DNA of 64,000 nt from Aeromonas tecta (GCF_000820185.1 NZ_CDCA01000020.1:250011-314010), one strand, 5' to 3'; positions 1 to 9,551 are shown, numbered from the stretch's first letter. Notes: a model not told the origin generated them from the sequence alone. Made by a program: numbers and translations.

Positions 1-1013
1 ACGGCGCCACAGGCGATGGTGATAAACAGGAAGGGGAACAGATCCCCGGCCCAGACCGGGCCGGTGCCGTCGATGAACTGGGTCAGCGCCGGCATCTGCA
101 AGGTCGGCTGGGTCACCAGTATGCCGATGGCGAGGCCCACTATGGTGCCTATCTTGAGGAAGGTGGAGAGGTAATCCCGCGGCGCCAGCAGCAGCCAGAC
201 CGGCAGTACCGAGGCGACGAAGCCGTAGCCCACCAGCATCCAGGTCAGTTGCACACCATCGAAGTCGAAATAGGGCGCCCAGGTTTCGCTCTCGGCCACC
301 CAGCCACCGGAGACGATGGCGAAGATCAGACACACCAGGCCGATGATCGACACCTCACCGATGCGGCCCGGCCTCAGGTAGCGGGTGTAGATCCCCATGA
401 AGATGGCGAGCGGTATGGTGAAGGCCACGGTGTAGGTGCCCCAGGGGCTGTGGGCCAGCGCCTTGACCACTATCATCGCCAGCACCGCCAGGATGATCAC
501 CATGATCATGAAGGTGGCAATCAGGGCGATGACGCCGGCCGTCGGCCCCATCTCCGCCTTGACCAGCTCACCGAGGGAGCGGCCATCCCGGCGGGTGGAG
601 ACGAACAGCACCATGAAGTCCTGCACCGCCCCCGCCAGCACCACCCCGGCCAGCAGCCAGAGCATGCCGGGCAGGTAGCCCATCTGGGCCGCCAGCACCG
701 GGCCGACCAGGGGGCCGGCACCGGCGATGGCGGCAAAGTGGTGGCCAAACAGTACCTTCTTGTCGGTCGGCACATAGTCCAGACCGTCGTTGTGACGCAC
801 CGCCGGCGTCATCCGGGTGGCATCCACCGCCAGCACGTGCTTGGCAATAAACAGGCCGTAGTAGCGATAGGCGATCAGATAGACGCACACCGCCGCAACC
901 ACAATCCAGAGTGCGTTGATCTGTTCGCCCCGATTGAGGGCGATATAACCGAGGGAGCTGGCACCGACCAGCGCCATCAGCATCCATCCAAGGTGTTTCC
1001 CTAACTTGTCCAT
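1..1013 (-). CDS. cstA: Carbon starvation protein CstA, 5' part (cut by window edge)
   Basis: Inner-membrane peptide/pyruvate-type transporter of the CstA family. Only the N-terminal ~337 residues are present; the reading frame is still open at base 1. The translation opens MDKLGKHLGWMLMALVGASS and contains hallmark stretches such as ALNRGEQINALWIVVA, TPAVRHNDGLDYVPTDKK, VLFGHHFAAIAGAGPLVGPV and APRDYLSTFLKIGTIVG. These match E. coli CstA more closely than the paralogue BtsT/YjiY. Multiple hydrophobic segments alternate with short loops, as expected for a roughly 16-18 TM family of about 700 residues. The ATG at 1013-1011 is the first start, with no in-frame competitor. A perfect 6-6-6 inverted repeat lies about 40 bp upstream. 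The gene is divergent from nothing close; menA follows on the same strand after a terminator. Confidence 0.93.
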   Translation of the reverse strand, partial: MDKLGKHLGWMLMALVGASSLGYIALNRGEQINALWIVVAAVCVYLIAYRYYGLFIAKHVLAVDATRMTPAVRHNDGLDYVPTDKKVLFGHHFAAIAGAGPLVGPVLAAQMGYLPGMLWLLAGVVLAGAVQDFMVLFVSTRRDGRSLGELVKAEMGPTAGVIALIATFMIMVIILAVLAMIVVKALAHSPWGTYTVAFTIPLAIFMGIYTRYLRPGRIGEVSIIGLVCLIFAIVSGGWVAESETWAPYFDFDGVQLTWMLVGYGFVASVLPVWLLLAPRDYLSTFLKIGTIVGLAIGILVTQPTLQMPALTQFIDGTGPVWAGDLFPFLFITIACGA

Positions 1014-1051
1014 CAGTGTGCTCCCTCCATGGTTTTTACACGAAATGCCAG

Positions 1052-1069
1052 ATACAGCTACATCTGTAT
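1052..1069. promoter_or_regulatory. Perfect inverted repeat upstream of cstA
   Basis: ATACAG-N6-CTGTAT is a perfect 6-6-6 palindrome centred 48 bp upstream of the cstA start. It could be an operator for a dimeric regulator. It is not a LexA box, because the half-sites are in the opposite order. The cognate regulator is unknown. Confidence 0.4.
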
Positions 1070-1220
1070 AGCAATCACCCTGGCGCCACAATCGGGCCCC
1101 GTCACAACTCCTGAGCCTGCCCCGAGAATTTCTCAATATTGCCGACCGGATCACGGCCATTTTAGGAGACATGACCTCAATGGGACTGAATTGATTGGAA
1201 AAAGTGGCGGTGATAGCCAC

Positions 1221-1245
1221 AAAAAAGGCCCCTCAAAGGGGCCTT
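1221..1245 (-). terminator. Rho-independent terminator of menA
   Basis: AAGGCCCCT and AGGGGCCTT form a 9-bp stem with a 3-base loop. On the minus strand it is followed by a run of T (1226-1221). It lies 31 bp past the menA stop codon. Confidence 0.85.
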
Positions 1246-1275
1246 CATGACTAGCGCTTGGGTACGGATTCTTGC

Positions 1276-2181
1276 CTAGGAGAGCGCCAACCCGATGGAG
1301 AGCAGCAGGCTGAACAGGAAGGCGCTGATGGCGGTCTTCTTAAGGGCGCCGGTCAGCACCTCACCATCGAAGCTCACCCGCAGGGTGCGGGCGGCATCGG
1401 TGAGCGGCTTCATGGCGGGCAGGAAGATCCAGGGCCAGAGACCCGTTTGCTGCGTCAGCAGGAAGACGATGGTGGTGAGTAGCGCCGCTCCCAGCAGCAG
1501 CCAGTGGTAGACGATGGCGCGGTTGCGACCGAGCCGCACCGCCAGGGTGATCTTGCCGCTGGCGGCATCGGTCTCGATGTCGCGCACGTTGTTGATGTTG
1601 AGCACAGCCGTCGCCAGCAGACCGCAGGCGGTGGCCGGCAGCAGCAGATCCCACTGCAGGGTATGGGTGAACAGGTAGTAGGAGCCGAGCACCCCCAGCA
1701 GGCCGAAGAACAGGAACACCGAGATGTCGCCAAAACCGCGATAGCCGTAGGGCGTCTTGCCCACCGTGTAGGTGATGGCCGCAACGATGGCCGCGCCGCC
1801 GAGCAGGACGAAGGTCAGGATCTGCTGCCAGGCCTCCCCGAAGGCACAGGCAAGCAGGGCCAGTCCGCTCACCACCGCCGCCAGGGCGGTCAATCCCATG
1901 GCCACACACATCTGTTTACGGGTGATGAGGCCGGAGACCACGGCGCGCTGGGGACCGATCCGCTCGCCGTTGTCGGCGCCGGATACCGCATCACCGTAGT
2001 CGTTGGCCAGGTTGGAGAGGATCTGCAACAGGATGGCGGTCAGCAGGGATAGGCCCATGATGGCCCCGTCGAAGGCACCCCGGCTGGCGGCGAGGCCCGA
2101 GCCCAGCAAGATGGAAGAACAGGCAAGCGGCAGTGTTCGCAAACGCGCCGCCAGCAACCAAACAGAGCAGGTATTTGTCAT
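1276..2181 (-). CDS. menA: 1,4-dihydroxy-2-naphthoate polyprenyltransferase MenA
   Basis: UbiA-family inner-membrane prenyltransferase that attaches the isoprenoid chain to DHNA, giving demethylmenaquinone. The ~301-residue product has nine or so hydrophobic segments and both Asp-rich motifs: NLANDYGDAVSG (first prenyl-diphosphate/Mg site) and DIETDAASGKITLAVRLG (second). The start is the ATG at 2181 (MTNTCSVWLLAARLRTLPLA); a TTG six codons upstream also keeps the frame but is less likely. The gene is transcribed away from menF, so the men genes form a divergent pair of units: menA makes the membrane step while menFDHBCE makes the naphthoate. A terminator follows directly. Confidence 0.95.
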   Translation of the reverse strand: MTNTCSVWLLAARLRTLPLACSSILLGSGLAASRGAFDGAIMGLSLLTAILLQILSNLANDYGDAVSGADNGERIGPQRAVVSGLITRKQMCVAMGLTALAAVVSGLALLACAFGEAWQQILTFVLLGGAAIVAAITYTVGKTPYGYRGFGDISVFLFFGLLGVLGSYYLFTHTLQWDLLLPATACGLLATAVLNINNVRDIETDAASGKITLAVRLGRNRAIVYHWLLLGAALLTTIVFLLTQQTGLWPWIFLPAMKPLTDAARTLRVSFDGEVLTGALKKTAISAFLFSLLLSIGLALS

Positions 2182-2281
2182 ATTGTGATGGCCAAACAAT
2201 CAGATATTGATCGTGTTAAGGGTTATCGAACCGGATTTAGGTATACTTGGCTCCGTGGGGGCTTTAGGCTCCCTCGGGCAA

Positions 2282-2309
2282 TTTACATGGAAGAATGGGC
2301 AGATAATAT
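2282..2309 (+). promoter_or_regulatory. Candidate sigma-70 promoter for the menF operon
   Basis: TTTACA (2282-2287) is five of six to the -35 consensus and is followed after 16 bp by TAATAT (2304-2309) as a possible -10. The site is about 85 bp upstream of menF in an otherwise GC-rich region. It is pattern-based only. Confidence 0.4.
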
Positions 2310-2393
2310 ATAGGAAATCATCGCCCTTTGGCATCAACCTGCGCCATCCTCCCTCCAGAGCGATCGCCACTATCCGGCTCAGACACGACATCC

Positions 2394-3734
2394 ATGTTGG
2401 CTCAGACCCATATCAAGCAACAACTGGACGCCCTGCGTCACAGCACTGTCAGCGGCTTCGTGCGGTTGCGCGTGGCGGTCGAGGTACACTCCTTTCTGGG
2501 CTGGCTGGCGGCGCAGACTCTCTATCCCCGCATCTACTGGCAGGCCCGTGGCCCGGCCCGGCCCGAATATGTCGCCCTCGGCCGGATCCATGAGCTGACC
2601 CGTCCGCAAGATATCCAGCGCGTCTGTGACAACACAGGTATCGACAGCGAAGACAGTCCCCGTTACTACGGCGGGCTGGCATTCGATCCGACCCAGCCCG
2701 GCTGGCCGGACTTTGGCCCCTGCCGTTTCGTGCTGCCACGCATCGAGCTGGTACGCCGGGGCGAGTGTGCCAGCCTCTGCCTGAACCTCTGGCTGCCGGC
2801 GCGCGATCAGGCACACGCCTTCGAGGCCGAGCTGAGAGCCGCCGAAGCCGCGCTGGATCTTCTGCAACCGGAAGCGCCCCTGCCGCCGCTGCACAAGCAC
2901 AGCTGGCAGCGTACGGATTGCCCCTCCCGCGCCCAGTGGCAGCAGTTGGTGGCCCGGGTCACCGCCCCCGAGTTTCAAGCCCACACCCCCAAGGTAGTGC
3001 TGTCGCGGGAGAGCCGCCTTGGGGATGATGAGCCGAACGATGGTCAAACCGCCATCTCCCCCTGGTCCCTACTGGCCCAATGGGCGCAGCATGCCCAGGA
3101 GTGCTTCCACTTCGGTTTTCAATTCAGCCCAGAGCAGGCCTTTATCTCCTGCTCCCCCGAGCGACTCTATCGCCGGGAGGGACGCCACCTGCTCACCGAG
3201 GCGCTGGCTGGCACCATACGCCGCGCCGGGGATGATGCCATCGACCAGGCCCTGGCCGCCGAGCTGCTGGCCGACAGCAAGAACCGGCTGGAGAACCGAC
3301 TGGTTCATGCGGATATCCTCAGCCGACTGGCACCGCTCAGCACCCATACCAGCCTGACCGAGCCGCGCATCCTCAAGCTGAGGTTGCTGCAACACCTCAA
3401 GTGCGACATCGAAGCCGAGCTCAAGCCCGGGGTCTGTGACTGGCAACTGCTGGACGCCCTGCATCCTACCCCGGCGGTGGGTGGTGCCCCGCGCGAATCG
3501 GCGCTGGCCTTCATCCGTGAGCACGAGCCCTATGACAGAGGCTGGTACGCCGGTGCCTGCGGCATGCTGAGCCGGGAGACCTCGGAGTTCTCCGTCGCCA
3601 TTCGCAGCGCCCTGATCCAGGGCGGGGCCATCCGTCTGTTTGCCGGCGCCGGCATAGTGGCGGGATCCGAACCCGCCGCCGAGTGGGCCGAACTCGACAA
3701 CAAGATCGCCAACGTGCTCTCCCTCTTGGGATAG
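2394..3734 (+). CDS. menF: Isochorismate synthase MenF
   Basis: Cytosolic Mg-dependent enzyme converting chorismate to isochorismate, first step of menaquinone synthesis. The 446-residue product carries the chorismate-binding fold in its C-terminal two-thirds: FISCSPERLYRREG, the EALAGTIRRAG segment, DSKNRLENRLVHADI, LHPTPAVGG and YAGACGMLSRE, with the final FAGAGIVAGSEPAAEWAE that binds the carboxylates. The length is close to E. coli MenF (431). The start was placed at ATG 2394 (MLAQTHIKQQ); an in-frame ATG at 2328 would add 22 residues of uncharacteristic sequence. No strong Shine-Dalgarno precedes either. First gene of the menFDHBCE run; menD follows after 33 bp. Confidence 0.93.
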   Translation: MLAQTHIKQQLDALRHSTVSGFVRLRVAVEVHSFLGWLAAQTLYPRIYWQARGPARPEYVALGRIHELTRPQDIQRVCDNTGIDSEDSPRYYGGLAFDPTQPGWPDFGPCRFVLPRIELVRRGECASLCLNLWLPARDQAHAFEAELRAAEAALDLLQPEAPLPPLHKHSWQRTDCPSRAQWQQLVARVTAPEFQAHTPKVVLSRESRLGDDEPNDGQTAISPWSLLAQWAQHAQECFHFGFQFSPEQAFISCSPERLYRREGRHLLTEALAGTIRRAGDDAIDQALAAELLADSKNRLENRLVHADILSRLAPLSTHTSLTEPRILKLRLLQHLKCDIEAELKPGVCDWQLLDALHPTPAVGGAPRESALAFIREHEPYDRGWYAGACGMLSRETSEFSVAIRSALIQGGAIRLFAGAGIVAGSEPAAEWAELDNKIANVLSLLG

Positions 3735-3767
3735 CGTTTTCCATCGTTTCCTCACTGCGAGAGCCTC

Positions 3768-5501
3768 ATGTCCGCGCGCCCAGAGTTTGCCACTCACCAT
3801 GCCACCTTCAACCACGTCTGGTCCTCCCTGCTGCTGGAGGAGCTCTATCGCCTCGGCGTGCGGGACATAGCGCTGGCCTCCGGCTCCCGCTCGGCGCCCC
3901 TCACCATGGCCGCCGCCGTCCACAGCGGCTTTTGCCGTCACCTGCATTTTGACGAGCGGGGCCTGGGCTTCATGGCACTCGGCCTCGCCAAGGGCACGGG
4001 CCGACCGGTGGCGGTGATCATGACCTCGGGTACCGCGGTGGCAAACCTCTGGCCCGCGGTGGCCGAGGCCCAGCTGACCGGGGTGCCGCTCATCATCCTC
4101 TCGGCCGACCGCCCCCCGGAGCTTATTGACAACGGCGCCAACCAGGCCATCGATCAGCAAGGGATCTTCGGTCACTACCCCGTCTATCAGCTCAATCTGC
4201 CGAGCCCCACCCAGACCATTCCCGCCGCCTTCGTGCTGAGCTCGGTGGATCAGGCCCTGGCCCAGCAGGCGCGCACTCCCGGCCCAGTGCATTTCAACTG
4301 CATGTACCCCGAGCCGCTCTACCCCGGTGATGCCTATCTGGATTTCGGCGACTACCTGGCGCCCCTCGGCGACTGGCTGTGCTCGGAGAAGCCCTGGAGC
4401 CCTTGGCTCCCGAGCGAACAGAGCTGCCCCATCCAGCCCGACTGGGAAGCACTGCGGGGCAAGCGCGGCGTCATAGTCGCGGGCCGCATCCAGGATCCGG
4501 TGCAGGGCCAGACGGTGGCCGAACTGGCACAGCGCCTCGGCTGGCCATTGCTGGCGGATCTGCAGAGCCAGATCCGCTTTGACAGTCGCAACCTCATTCA
4601 TATGGATTTGGCGCTGCAAAACAGCTGCTTCGTGAGTGAGCTGGCCCGCGCCGAGGTGCTGCTGCAGTTCGGTGCCCGCCTCATCTCCAAGCGGCTCGGC
4701 CAGTTTATCAAGCAGCACCCCTGGCAGGATTACTGGCTGGTGGATCCGCAGCCGGCCCGGCTCGACCCGGATTACCGGCTGCGTCGCCGCCTGCTGTGCG
4801 AGCCCGTCGCCTTCACCGCCGCCCACCCGGTTGGCGAGCAGCAGCAACCCTGGCACAAGCTGGCGGAACGCCAGCAACAGGCGACCCGTCAGGTGCGCGC
4901 CGCCTGCGATCGTTTCTCCGAACTCGGGGTCTGCCACCGCCTGAACGAGCTGATTGAAGGTCAGCTGTTTGTCGGCAACAGCATGCCGGCCCGCTTGATG
5001 GACATGCTCGGCGAGACCGGCAAGGGGCCAAGCCGGGTGATGACCAATCGCGGCGCCTCCGGTATCGATGGCCTGATCGCCACGGCCTATGGCTTTGCTC
5101 AGTCAAGCGATCAGCCCACCACCCTGCTGCTCGGGGATCTCAGTGCCCTGCATGACCTCAACAGCCTGGCTCTGCTCGGCAAGGCGAGTCGGCCGCTGGT
5201 AGTTATGCTGCTTAACAACGACGGTGGCAGCATCTTTCGCATGTTGCCGGTGCCGACCCAGGATCAGCTGCTGGAGACTTACTACTGCCTGCCCCACGGC
5301 CTGCACTTCGATCACGCCGCCGCCATGTTTGGCCTCGCCTATCACGCGCCCACCACCCTGGCCGAGTTCGAGCAGGTCTATACAGCCGCCTTGGAAGACC
5401 AAAGCTCGCAAACCCGAGCAACCCTGATTGAAATCAAGGTGCCGAGCAATGAAGTGGCCGAGGATCTCAAAGCATTGGGTAGTGCGATCCGTGGCAACTA
5501 G
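3768..5501 (+). CDS. menD: SEPHCHC synthase MenD (ThDP-dependent)
   Basis: Catalyses decarboxylation of 2-oxoglutarate and its addition to isochorismate, giving SEPHCHC; needs thiamine diphosphate and Mg. At 577 residues it is full length. Visible features: N-terminal [13 protein letters not shown] and [15 protein letters not shown], the [15 protein letters not shown] segment with the conserved Glu, and the C-terminal ThDP motif from [12 protein letters not shown] to [13 protein letters not shown]. Start ATG 3768 with GAGAG upstream. The stop TAG (5499-5501) overlaps a GTG at 5491 that looks like a menH start. The product's last 24 codons recur in diverged form just downstream (5524-5601), so this 3' end belongs to one of two versions present at the junction. 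Confidence 0.95.
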   Translation: MSARPEFATHHATFNHVWSSLLLEELYRLGVRDIALASGSRSAPLTMAAAVHSGFCRHLHFDERGLGFMALGLAKGTGRPVAVIMTSGTAVANLWPAVAEAQLTGVPLIILSADRPPELIDNGANQAIDQQGIFGHYPVYQLNLPSPTQTIPAAFVLSSVDQALAQQARTPGPVHFNCMYPEPLYPGDAYLDFGDYLAPLGDWLCSEKPWSPWLPSEQSCPIQPDWEALRGKRGVIVAGRIQDPVQGQTVAELAQRLGWPLLADLQSQIRFDSRNLIHMDLALQNSCFVSELARAEVLLQFGARLISKRLGQFIKQHPWQDYWLVDPQPARLDPDYRLRRRLLCEPVAFTAAHPVGEQQQPWHKLAERQQQATRQVRAACDRFSELGVCHRLNELIEGQLFVGNSMPARLMDMLGETGKGPSRVMTNRGASGIDGLIATAYGFAQSSDQPTTLLLGDLSALHDLNSLALLGKASRPLVVMLLNNDGGSIFRMLPVPTQDQLLETYYCLPHGLHFDHAAAMFGLAYHAPTTLAEFEQVYTAALEDQSSQTRATLIEIKVPSNEVAEDLKALGSAIRGN

Positions 5502-5601
5502 CGCAGAGGCAAACATCATCCCGATTGAAATCAAGGTTCCACATCACGACGAAGTGGCTAAGGATCTCAAAGCATTGGGCAGCGCGATCCGTGACCTCTA
5601 A
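5491..5601 (+). pseudogene. Junction scar: menH 5' stub fused to a second menD 3' end
   Basis: The GTG at 5491 overlaps the menD stop exactly where menH would start. It reads [11 protein letters not shown] and then runs in frame into IEIKVPHHDEVAKDLKALG and SAIRDL, ending at TAA 5599-5601. That second part is a diverged copy of the MenD C-terminus ([18 protein letters not shown] then SAIRGN). Of the single-base codon differences between the two menD tails, five are synonymous (GTG/GTT, CCG/CCA, GCC/GCT, GGT/GGC, AGT/AGC) and two are not. The real menH starts at GTG 5591 inside the second tail, at the same relative position as the stub's GTG in the first. The 36-codon frame is probably not a functional gene. 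Confidence 0.8.
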
Positions 5602-6364
5602 TCCAGGCGACTACAAGCTGCCGCTGGTGCTGCTGCACGGCCTGCTCGGCGATGGCCGCGACTGGCAGCCGGTCATCGATGCCCTACCAGGAGTCGACTG
5701 CCACGCACTGGATCTGCCGGGCCACGGTCACAACCAGCCTCTGCGGGTGAGCGATTTCGACGAGGCCAACGAATGGCTCTGTGGCGAGCTTGAGTCGCGC
5801 GGCATCCGCCGCTACCGGCTGGTGGGCTACTCCCTCGGTGGGCGGCTGGCGCTCTATCACGCCAGCCACTCCCCTGCCGGGTTGCAGGCCCTGCTGCTGG
5901 AGAACTGCCATCCGGGCCTGCCCGCCGCCGAGCGCGCGGCCCGCATCGCCCACGATGAGGGTTGGGCCCGGCGCTTCGAGGGCGAGCCCTTGACCGAGGT
6001 GCTGGCAGACTGGTACCGCCAACCGGTGTTTGCGGATCTCGACGCCGCCGGACGGGCCCGCCAGATAAGGCGCCGGCTCGGCAATCAGGGTCAGGCAGTG
6101 GCCGCCATGCTGCGCGCCACCTCCCTTGGCAAACAGCCGGATCTCGCCCCCTGGCTTGCGTCCGCGCCCTTGCCGGTGACCTGGATCTCCGGCACGGAGG
6201 ATCAAAAATTCCATCGGCTGGCTTGCCAGCTGGTAAAGTTGGGCTGCAATATCAATCACTTGACCATGAATGGCGGCCACAATCTGCACGCCAGCCAGCC
6301 CGAGACTTTTGCCCGGCTCCTGCGGGAGTGGGTTAACCAACCAGAAGAGAAGCTCCATGATTGA
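5591..6364 (+). CDS. menH: SHCHC synthase MenH (alpha/beta hydrolase)
   Basis: Eliminates pyruvate from SEPHCHC to give SHCHC in the cytosol. The 257-residue product has the alpha/beta-hydrolase signature: oxyanion segment [14 protein letters not shown], nucleophile elbow [13 protein letters not shown], late Asp in SGTEDQKFH and catalytic His in [11 protein letters not shown]. The start chosen is GTG 5591 ([15 protein letters not shown]), which sits in the ATCCGTGAC context overlapping the vestigial menD end. A frame open from 5525 would add residues that are only the menD remnant read out of frame. Its 3' end overlaps menB by 8 bp. Confidence 0.9.
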   Translation: MTSNPGDYKLPLVLLHGLLGDGRDWQPVIDALPGVDCHALDLPGHGHNQPLRVSDFDEANEWLCGELESRGIRRYRLVGYSLGGRLALYHASHSPAGLQALLLENCHPGLPAAERAARIAHDEGWARRFEGEPLTEVLADWYRQPVFADLDAAGRARQIRRRLGNQGQAVAAMLRATSLGKQPDLAPWLASAPLPVTWISGTEDQKFHRLACQLVKLGCNINHLTMNGGHNLHASQPETFARLLREWVNQPEEKLHD

Positions 6365-7217
6365 AGCAATGAGCGAAGCCGAACTGTATGCACCCATCGA
6401 GTGGCAGGATTGCTCCGCCGGTTACGAGGACATCCTCTATCACAAGTCCCAGGATGGCATTGCCAAGATCACCATCAACCGTCCCCAGGTGCGCAACGCC
6501 TTCCGTCCCCGCACCGTCAAAGAGATGCTGCAGGCGCTGGCCGATGCCCGTTACGACGATCATATCGGCACCATCATCCTCACCGGCTTCGGCGAGAAGG
6601 CGTTCTGCGCCGGTGGCGACCAGAAGATCCGGGGCGACTACGGTGGATATCAGGATGACGAAGGCACCCATCACCTCAACGTGCTCGACTTCCAGCGCGA
6701 CATCCGCACCTGCCCCAAACCGGTCGTCGCCATGGTGGCCGGTTATGCGGTCGGCGGCGGCCATGTGCTGCACATGATGTGTGACCTGACGATTGCGGCC
6801 GACAACGCCCAGTTCGGCCAGACCGGTCCGAAAGTCGGCTCCTTCGACGGCGGCTGGGGCGCCTCCTACATGGCCCGTATCGTCGGCCAGAAGAAGGCCC
6901 GCGAGATCTGGTTCCTGTGCCGCATGTACGATGCCAACCAAGCCCTCGACATGGGGCTGGTCAACACCGTGGTGCCCTTGGCGGAGCTCGAGCGCGAGAC
7001 TGTGCGCTGGTGCCGCGAGATGCTGCAAAACAGCCCGATGGCGCTGCGTTGCCTGAAGGCGGCCCTCAACGCCGACTGCGACGGCCAGGCCGGCTTGCAG
7101 GAGCTGGCGGGCAATGCCACCATGCTGTTCTACATGACCGAAGAGGGTCAGGAAGGGCGCAACGCGTTCAACGAGAAACGCCGTCCCGACTTCTCCAAAT
7201 ACAAACGGAACCCCTGA
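6357..7217 (+). CDS. menB: 1,4-dihydroxy-2-naphthoyl-CoA synthase MenB
   Basis: Crotonase-fold enzyme closing the second ring of OSB-CoA to DHNA-CoA. The 286-residue product has [15 protein letters not shown], the oxyanion-hole region [18 protein letters not shown], and [20 protein letters not shown] with the [19 protein letters not shown] loop typical of MenB. The ATG at 6357 gives [10 protein letters not shown]; an alternative ATG at 6369 lacks a ribosome site. The start overlaps the menH stop in the string CATGATTGA, implying translational coupling. The stop TGA overlaps the menC ATG (TGATGA). Confidence 0.95.
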   Translation: MIEAMSEAELYAPIEWQDCSAGYEDILYHKSQDGIAKITINRPQVRNAFRPRTVKEMLQALADARYDDHIGTIILTGFGEKAFCAGGDQKIRGDYGGYQDDEGTHHLNVLDFQRDIRTCPKPVVAMVAGYAVGGGHVLHMMCDLTIAADNAQFGQTGPKVGSFDGGWGASYMARIVGQKKAREIWFLCRMYDANQALDMGLVNTVVPLAELERETVRWCREMLQNSPMALRCLKAALNADCDGQAGLQELAGNATMLFYMTEEGQEGRNAFNEKRRPDFSKYKRNP

Positions 7218-8146
7218 TGACACTCGCCCTCTATCGCTACCATCTGCCCTTTACCCAGCCTCTGACCTTTCACGGCAAGGTGGAGGTAGCGCGAGAGGGC
7301 CTGCTGGTGCGCATCAACGACGGCTGGGGGGAAATCGCCCCCCTGCCCGGTTTCTCCAAGGAAACCCTGGCCGAAGCCCAGAGCGAGGCACTTGCTTGCC
7401 TGACGCAGCTGGCCAAGGGAGAGACCATCAGCCCTCAGCTGCCTTCGGTACAATTTGGCGTCGACTGTGCTCGTCGCCATTGGCCCGCCCAGACAGCCTC
7501 CCTGCCCGAGCCCTATCCCCTCATTCAGGGCTCCCCCCAGGAGCTGCTCAAGAATTGGAAAGTCTGGCTGCACGAGACGCCCCTCAAGGCCAAGCTCAAG
7601 GTGGCCCGCTACCCCATGCGTGACGAGCTGGCGCTGATCCGCCTGCTGCTCGACCGACGCCCGACCCTCAAGCTGGTGCTGGATGCGAACCAGGGCTGGA
7701 CCCGCGAGGAGGCCTGGGCCTTCTGCGGTCACCTGGATCCGAACCGGATCGAATACCTGGAAGATCTCTGCGCCAGCTTCGACGACATCGCCTTCGTGGC
7801 CGCCCGCACCAATATGCCGGTGGCGCTGGATGAGCTGCTGAGCCGGGGCGATCCCTGGCAGCCCATCCCTCAGCTCAAGGCGCTGGTGCTCAAACCCATG
7901 CTGCTCGGCAGCCTCGCCAACAGCGAGGCGCTGGTGGCCCGCGCCCGTGAGCTGAAGCTCAAAGTGATCGTCTCCTCCTGCTTCGAGTCCGGTGTCGGCC
8001 TCGGCCAGCTCGCCCGTCTCGCCGGCGAATGGGCGCCGGACCAGGCCCCGGGCCTGGACACCAAGCGCTGGCTGGCGGGGGATCTACTGGATGCCCAGGG
8101 CCAGCCCGACTTGAGCAAACTCAAGCCTCTGTTCCACCGTGATTGA
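7217..8146 (+). CDS. menC: o-succinylbenzoate synthase MenC
   Basis: Enolase-superfamily dehydratase making o-succinylbenzoate from SHCHC. The 309-residue product shows the catalytic Lys motif (LKAKLKVAR), metal ligands in VLDANQGWTREE, EYLEDLC and ALDELL, and the second Lys in ALVLKPMLLGS. The ATG at 7217 overlaps the menB stop by one base. A frame open further upstream is only a shadow of menB. Its end overlaps the menE start by 8 bp in the string CGTGATTGA, almost the same junction as menH/menB. Confidence 0.94.
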   Translation: MTLALYRYHLPFTQPLTFHGKVEVAREGLLVRINDGWGEIAPLPGFSKETLAEAQSEALACLTQLAKGETISPQLPSVQFGVDCARRHWPAQTASLPEPYPLIQGSPQELLKNWKVWLHETPLKAKLKVARYPMRDELALIRLLLDRRPTLKLVLDANQGWTREEAWAFCGHLDPNRIEYLEDLCASFDDIAFVAARTNMPVALDELLSRGDPWQPIPQLKALVLKPMLLGSLANSEALVARARELKLKVIVSSCFESGVGLGQLARLAGEWAPDQAPGLDTKRWLAGDLLDAQGQPDLSKLKPLFHRD

Positions 8147-9551
8147 GGCCCAGTCGCCCCAGATCGAGCAGAGCAGCGAGCCTTGCCCGGTGCGCCACTG
8201 GGCAAACCTGGCGCCGGAGCGGATCGCCATCCACGGCGACAACGCCCTCAGCTACCGACAACTGGACGCGCGGCTTAACGCCCTGTGTCGACAGCTTGAA
8301 TCTGCTGGTTTGAACACGGGTGACAGGTTGGCCGCCGTGGTGCGTGGCGCGCAGGCAGATGTATTGATTGCCTGGGCTTGTGTGCGCAGCGGTATCGTCT
8401 TCTGCCCGCTTAATCCCGCCTTCCCCTTGGAAAAACAAGCAGAGCTGGCCGCCCAGCTAGAGGTTGCCGCCTTCTGGTCGGCGGGAGAGATCCCGGACGG
8501 CCCTTGGCAACCCCTGCGACTGGATACCGAGGCCGAGCTGGCTGCGGGCCATGATCTGCTGGCGCTGGATCCCGAGCGGCTGTGCAACATGATCCTCACC
8601 TCGGGATCGAGCGGCACCCCCAAGGCGGTGGTGCATCGCCTCGCTAATCATCTGGCCTCGGCCCGGGGCTCCGCCACTCTGATCCCGCTGGACGGCGACT
8701 GTGGCTGGCTGCTCTCCTTGCCGCTGTTTCACGTCGGCGGCTACGCCATCCTGTTCCGGGTCTTCCTGGCCGGCGCCAGCCTGGTGCTGGACGATCGCAG
8801 CCAACCCCTCGGCACGCGACTGACACAAGCGCCCATCACCCACCTATCCTTGGTGCCGACCCAGCTCTGGCGCCTGCTGGCCCAGGGCTTCGACCCCGCC
8901 AACACCCGGCTGCGCGAACTGCTGCTCGGCGGCGCCGCCATCCCCGAGCCCCTGGTGAGCCGTCTCAAGACGCTGGGCATCACTCCCAAGGTGAGCTATG
9001 GCCTGTCCGAGATGGGCAGCCAGGTCTGCACCGGCCAGCCCACCGGCGCCGGAGTGGTCGGCCGGCCGCTGCCGGGGCGAGAGGTATGCATCCGCCAGGG
9101 GGAGATCTGCGTGCGGGGCGCCACCCTGTTTGCCGGCTACTTCAAGGGCGGCCAGCTGGAGCGGCCACTCGATGAAGAAGGCTGGTTCCACACCCGCGAC
9201 AAGGGGCACGTCACCGAGCGCGGCGAGCTGGTGGTGGAGGGACGGCTCGACAACCTCTTCATCTCCGGCGGCGAGAACATCCAGCCGGAGACCATAGAGC
9301 AGCGGCTGGTGGATCACCCCGCCGTGGCCCAGGCGCTGGTGGTGCCCATCCCGAGCGACGAGTGGGGCCAGCGCCCCGCCGCCTTTATCGACTGGCACGG
9401 CGAGCCCGTCTCCCATGCCGAGCTGAGTGCCTGGATCCGGCAGTCACTGCCCGGCTTCATGGTGCCGGACCGCTGGCTGTCCTGGCCGGATCTTGGCGGC
9501 AGCCTCAAGCCCTCCCGCACCAGACTCGCCACCTTGGCTGCCTCGGCCTGA
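8139..9551 (+). CDS. menE: o-succinylbenzoate--CoA ligase MenE
   Basis: ANL-superfamily adenylating enzyme that activates OSB with ATP and CoA. The 470-residue product contains the P-loop-like AMP motif MILTSGSSGTPKAVVH, the SYGLSEMGSQVCTG segment, GWFHTRDKGHV with the hinge Asp, and LFISGGENIQPETIEQ. The start is GTG 8139, overlapping the menC stop, so it is probably translated by coupling. Last gene of the men run; a hairpin with a T tract follows about 85 bp downstream. Confidence 0.94.
   Translation: MIEAQSPQIEQSSEPCPVRHWANLAPERIAIHGDNALSYRQLDARLNALCRQLESAGLNTGDRLAAVVRGAQADVLIAWACVRSGIVFCPLNPAFPLEKQAELAAQLEVAAFWSAGEIPDGPWQPLRLDTEAELAAGHDLLALDPERLCNMILTSGSSGTPKAVVHRLANHLASARGSATLIPLDGDCGWLLSLPLFHVGGYAILFRVFLAGASLVLDDRSQPLGTRLTQAPITHLSLVPTQLWRLLAQGFDPANTRLRELLLGGAAIPEPLVSRLKTLGITPKVSYGLSEMGSQVCTGQPTGAGVVGRPLPGREVCIRQGEICVRGATLFAGYFKGGQLERPLDEEGWFHTRDKGHVTERGELVVEGRLDNLFISGGENIQPETIEQRLVDHPAVAQALVVPIPSDEWGQRPAAFIDWHGEPVSHAELSAWIRQSLPGFMVPDRWLSWPDLGGSLKPSRTRLATLAASA

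Noticed and set aside
249-1004. Plus-strand protein rich in His, Gln and Gly at the left edge
   Set aside because: It is the complement of cstA read on the other strand, a frequent artefact in GC-rich coding DNA.
1052-1069. LexA box upstream of cstA
   Set aside because: LexA sites read CTGT-N8-ACAG; here the half-sites are in the reverse order (ATACAG-N6-CTGTAT).
3069-4937. 622-codon minus-strand frame across menF and menD
   Set aside because: An antisense open frame of two well-identified genes with shadow composition and no family resemblance.
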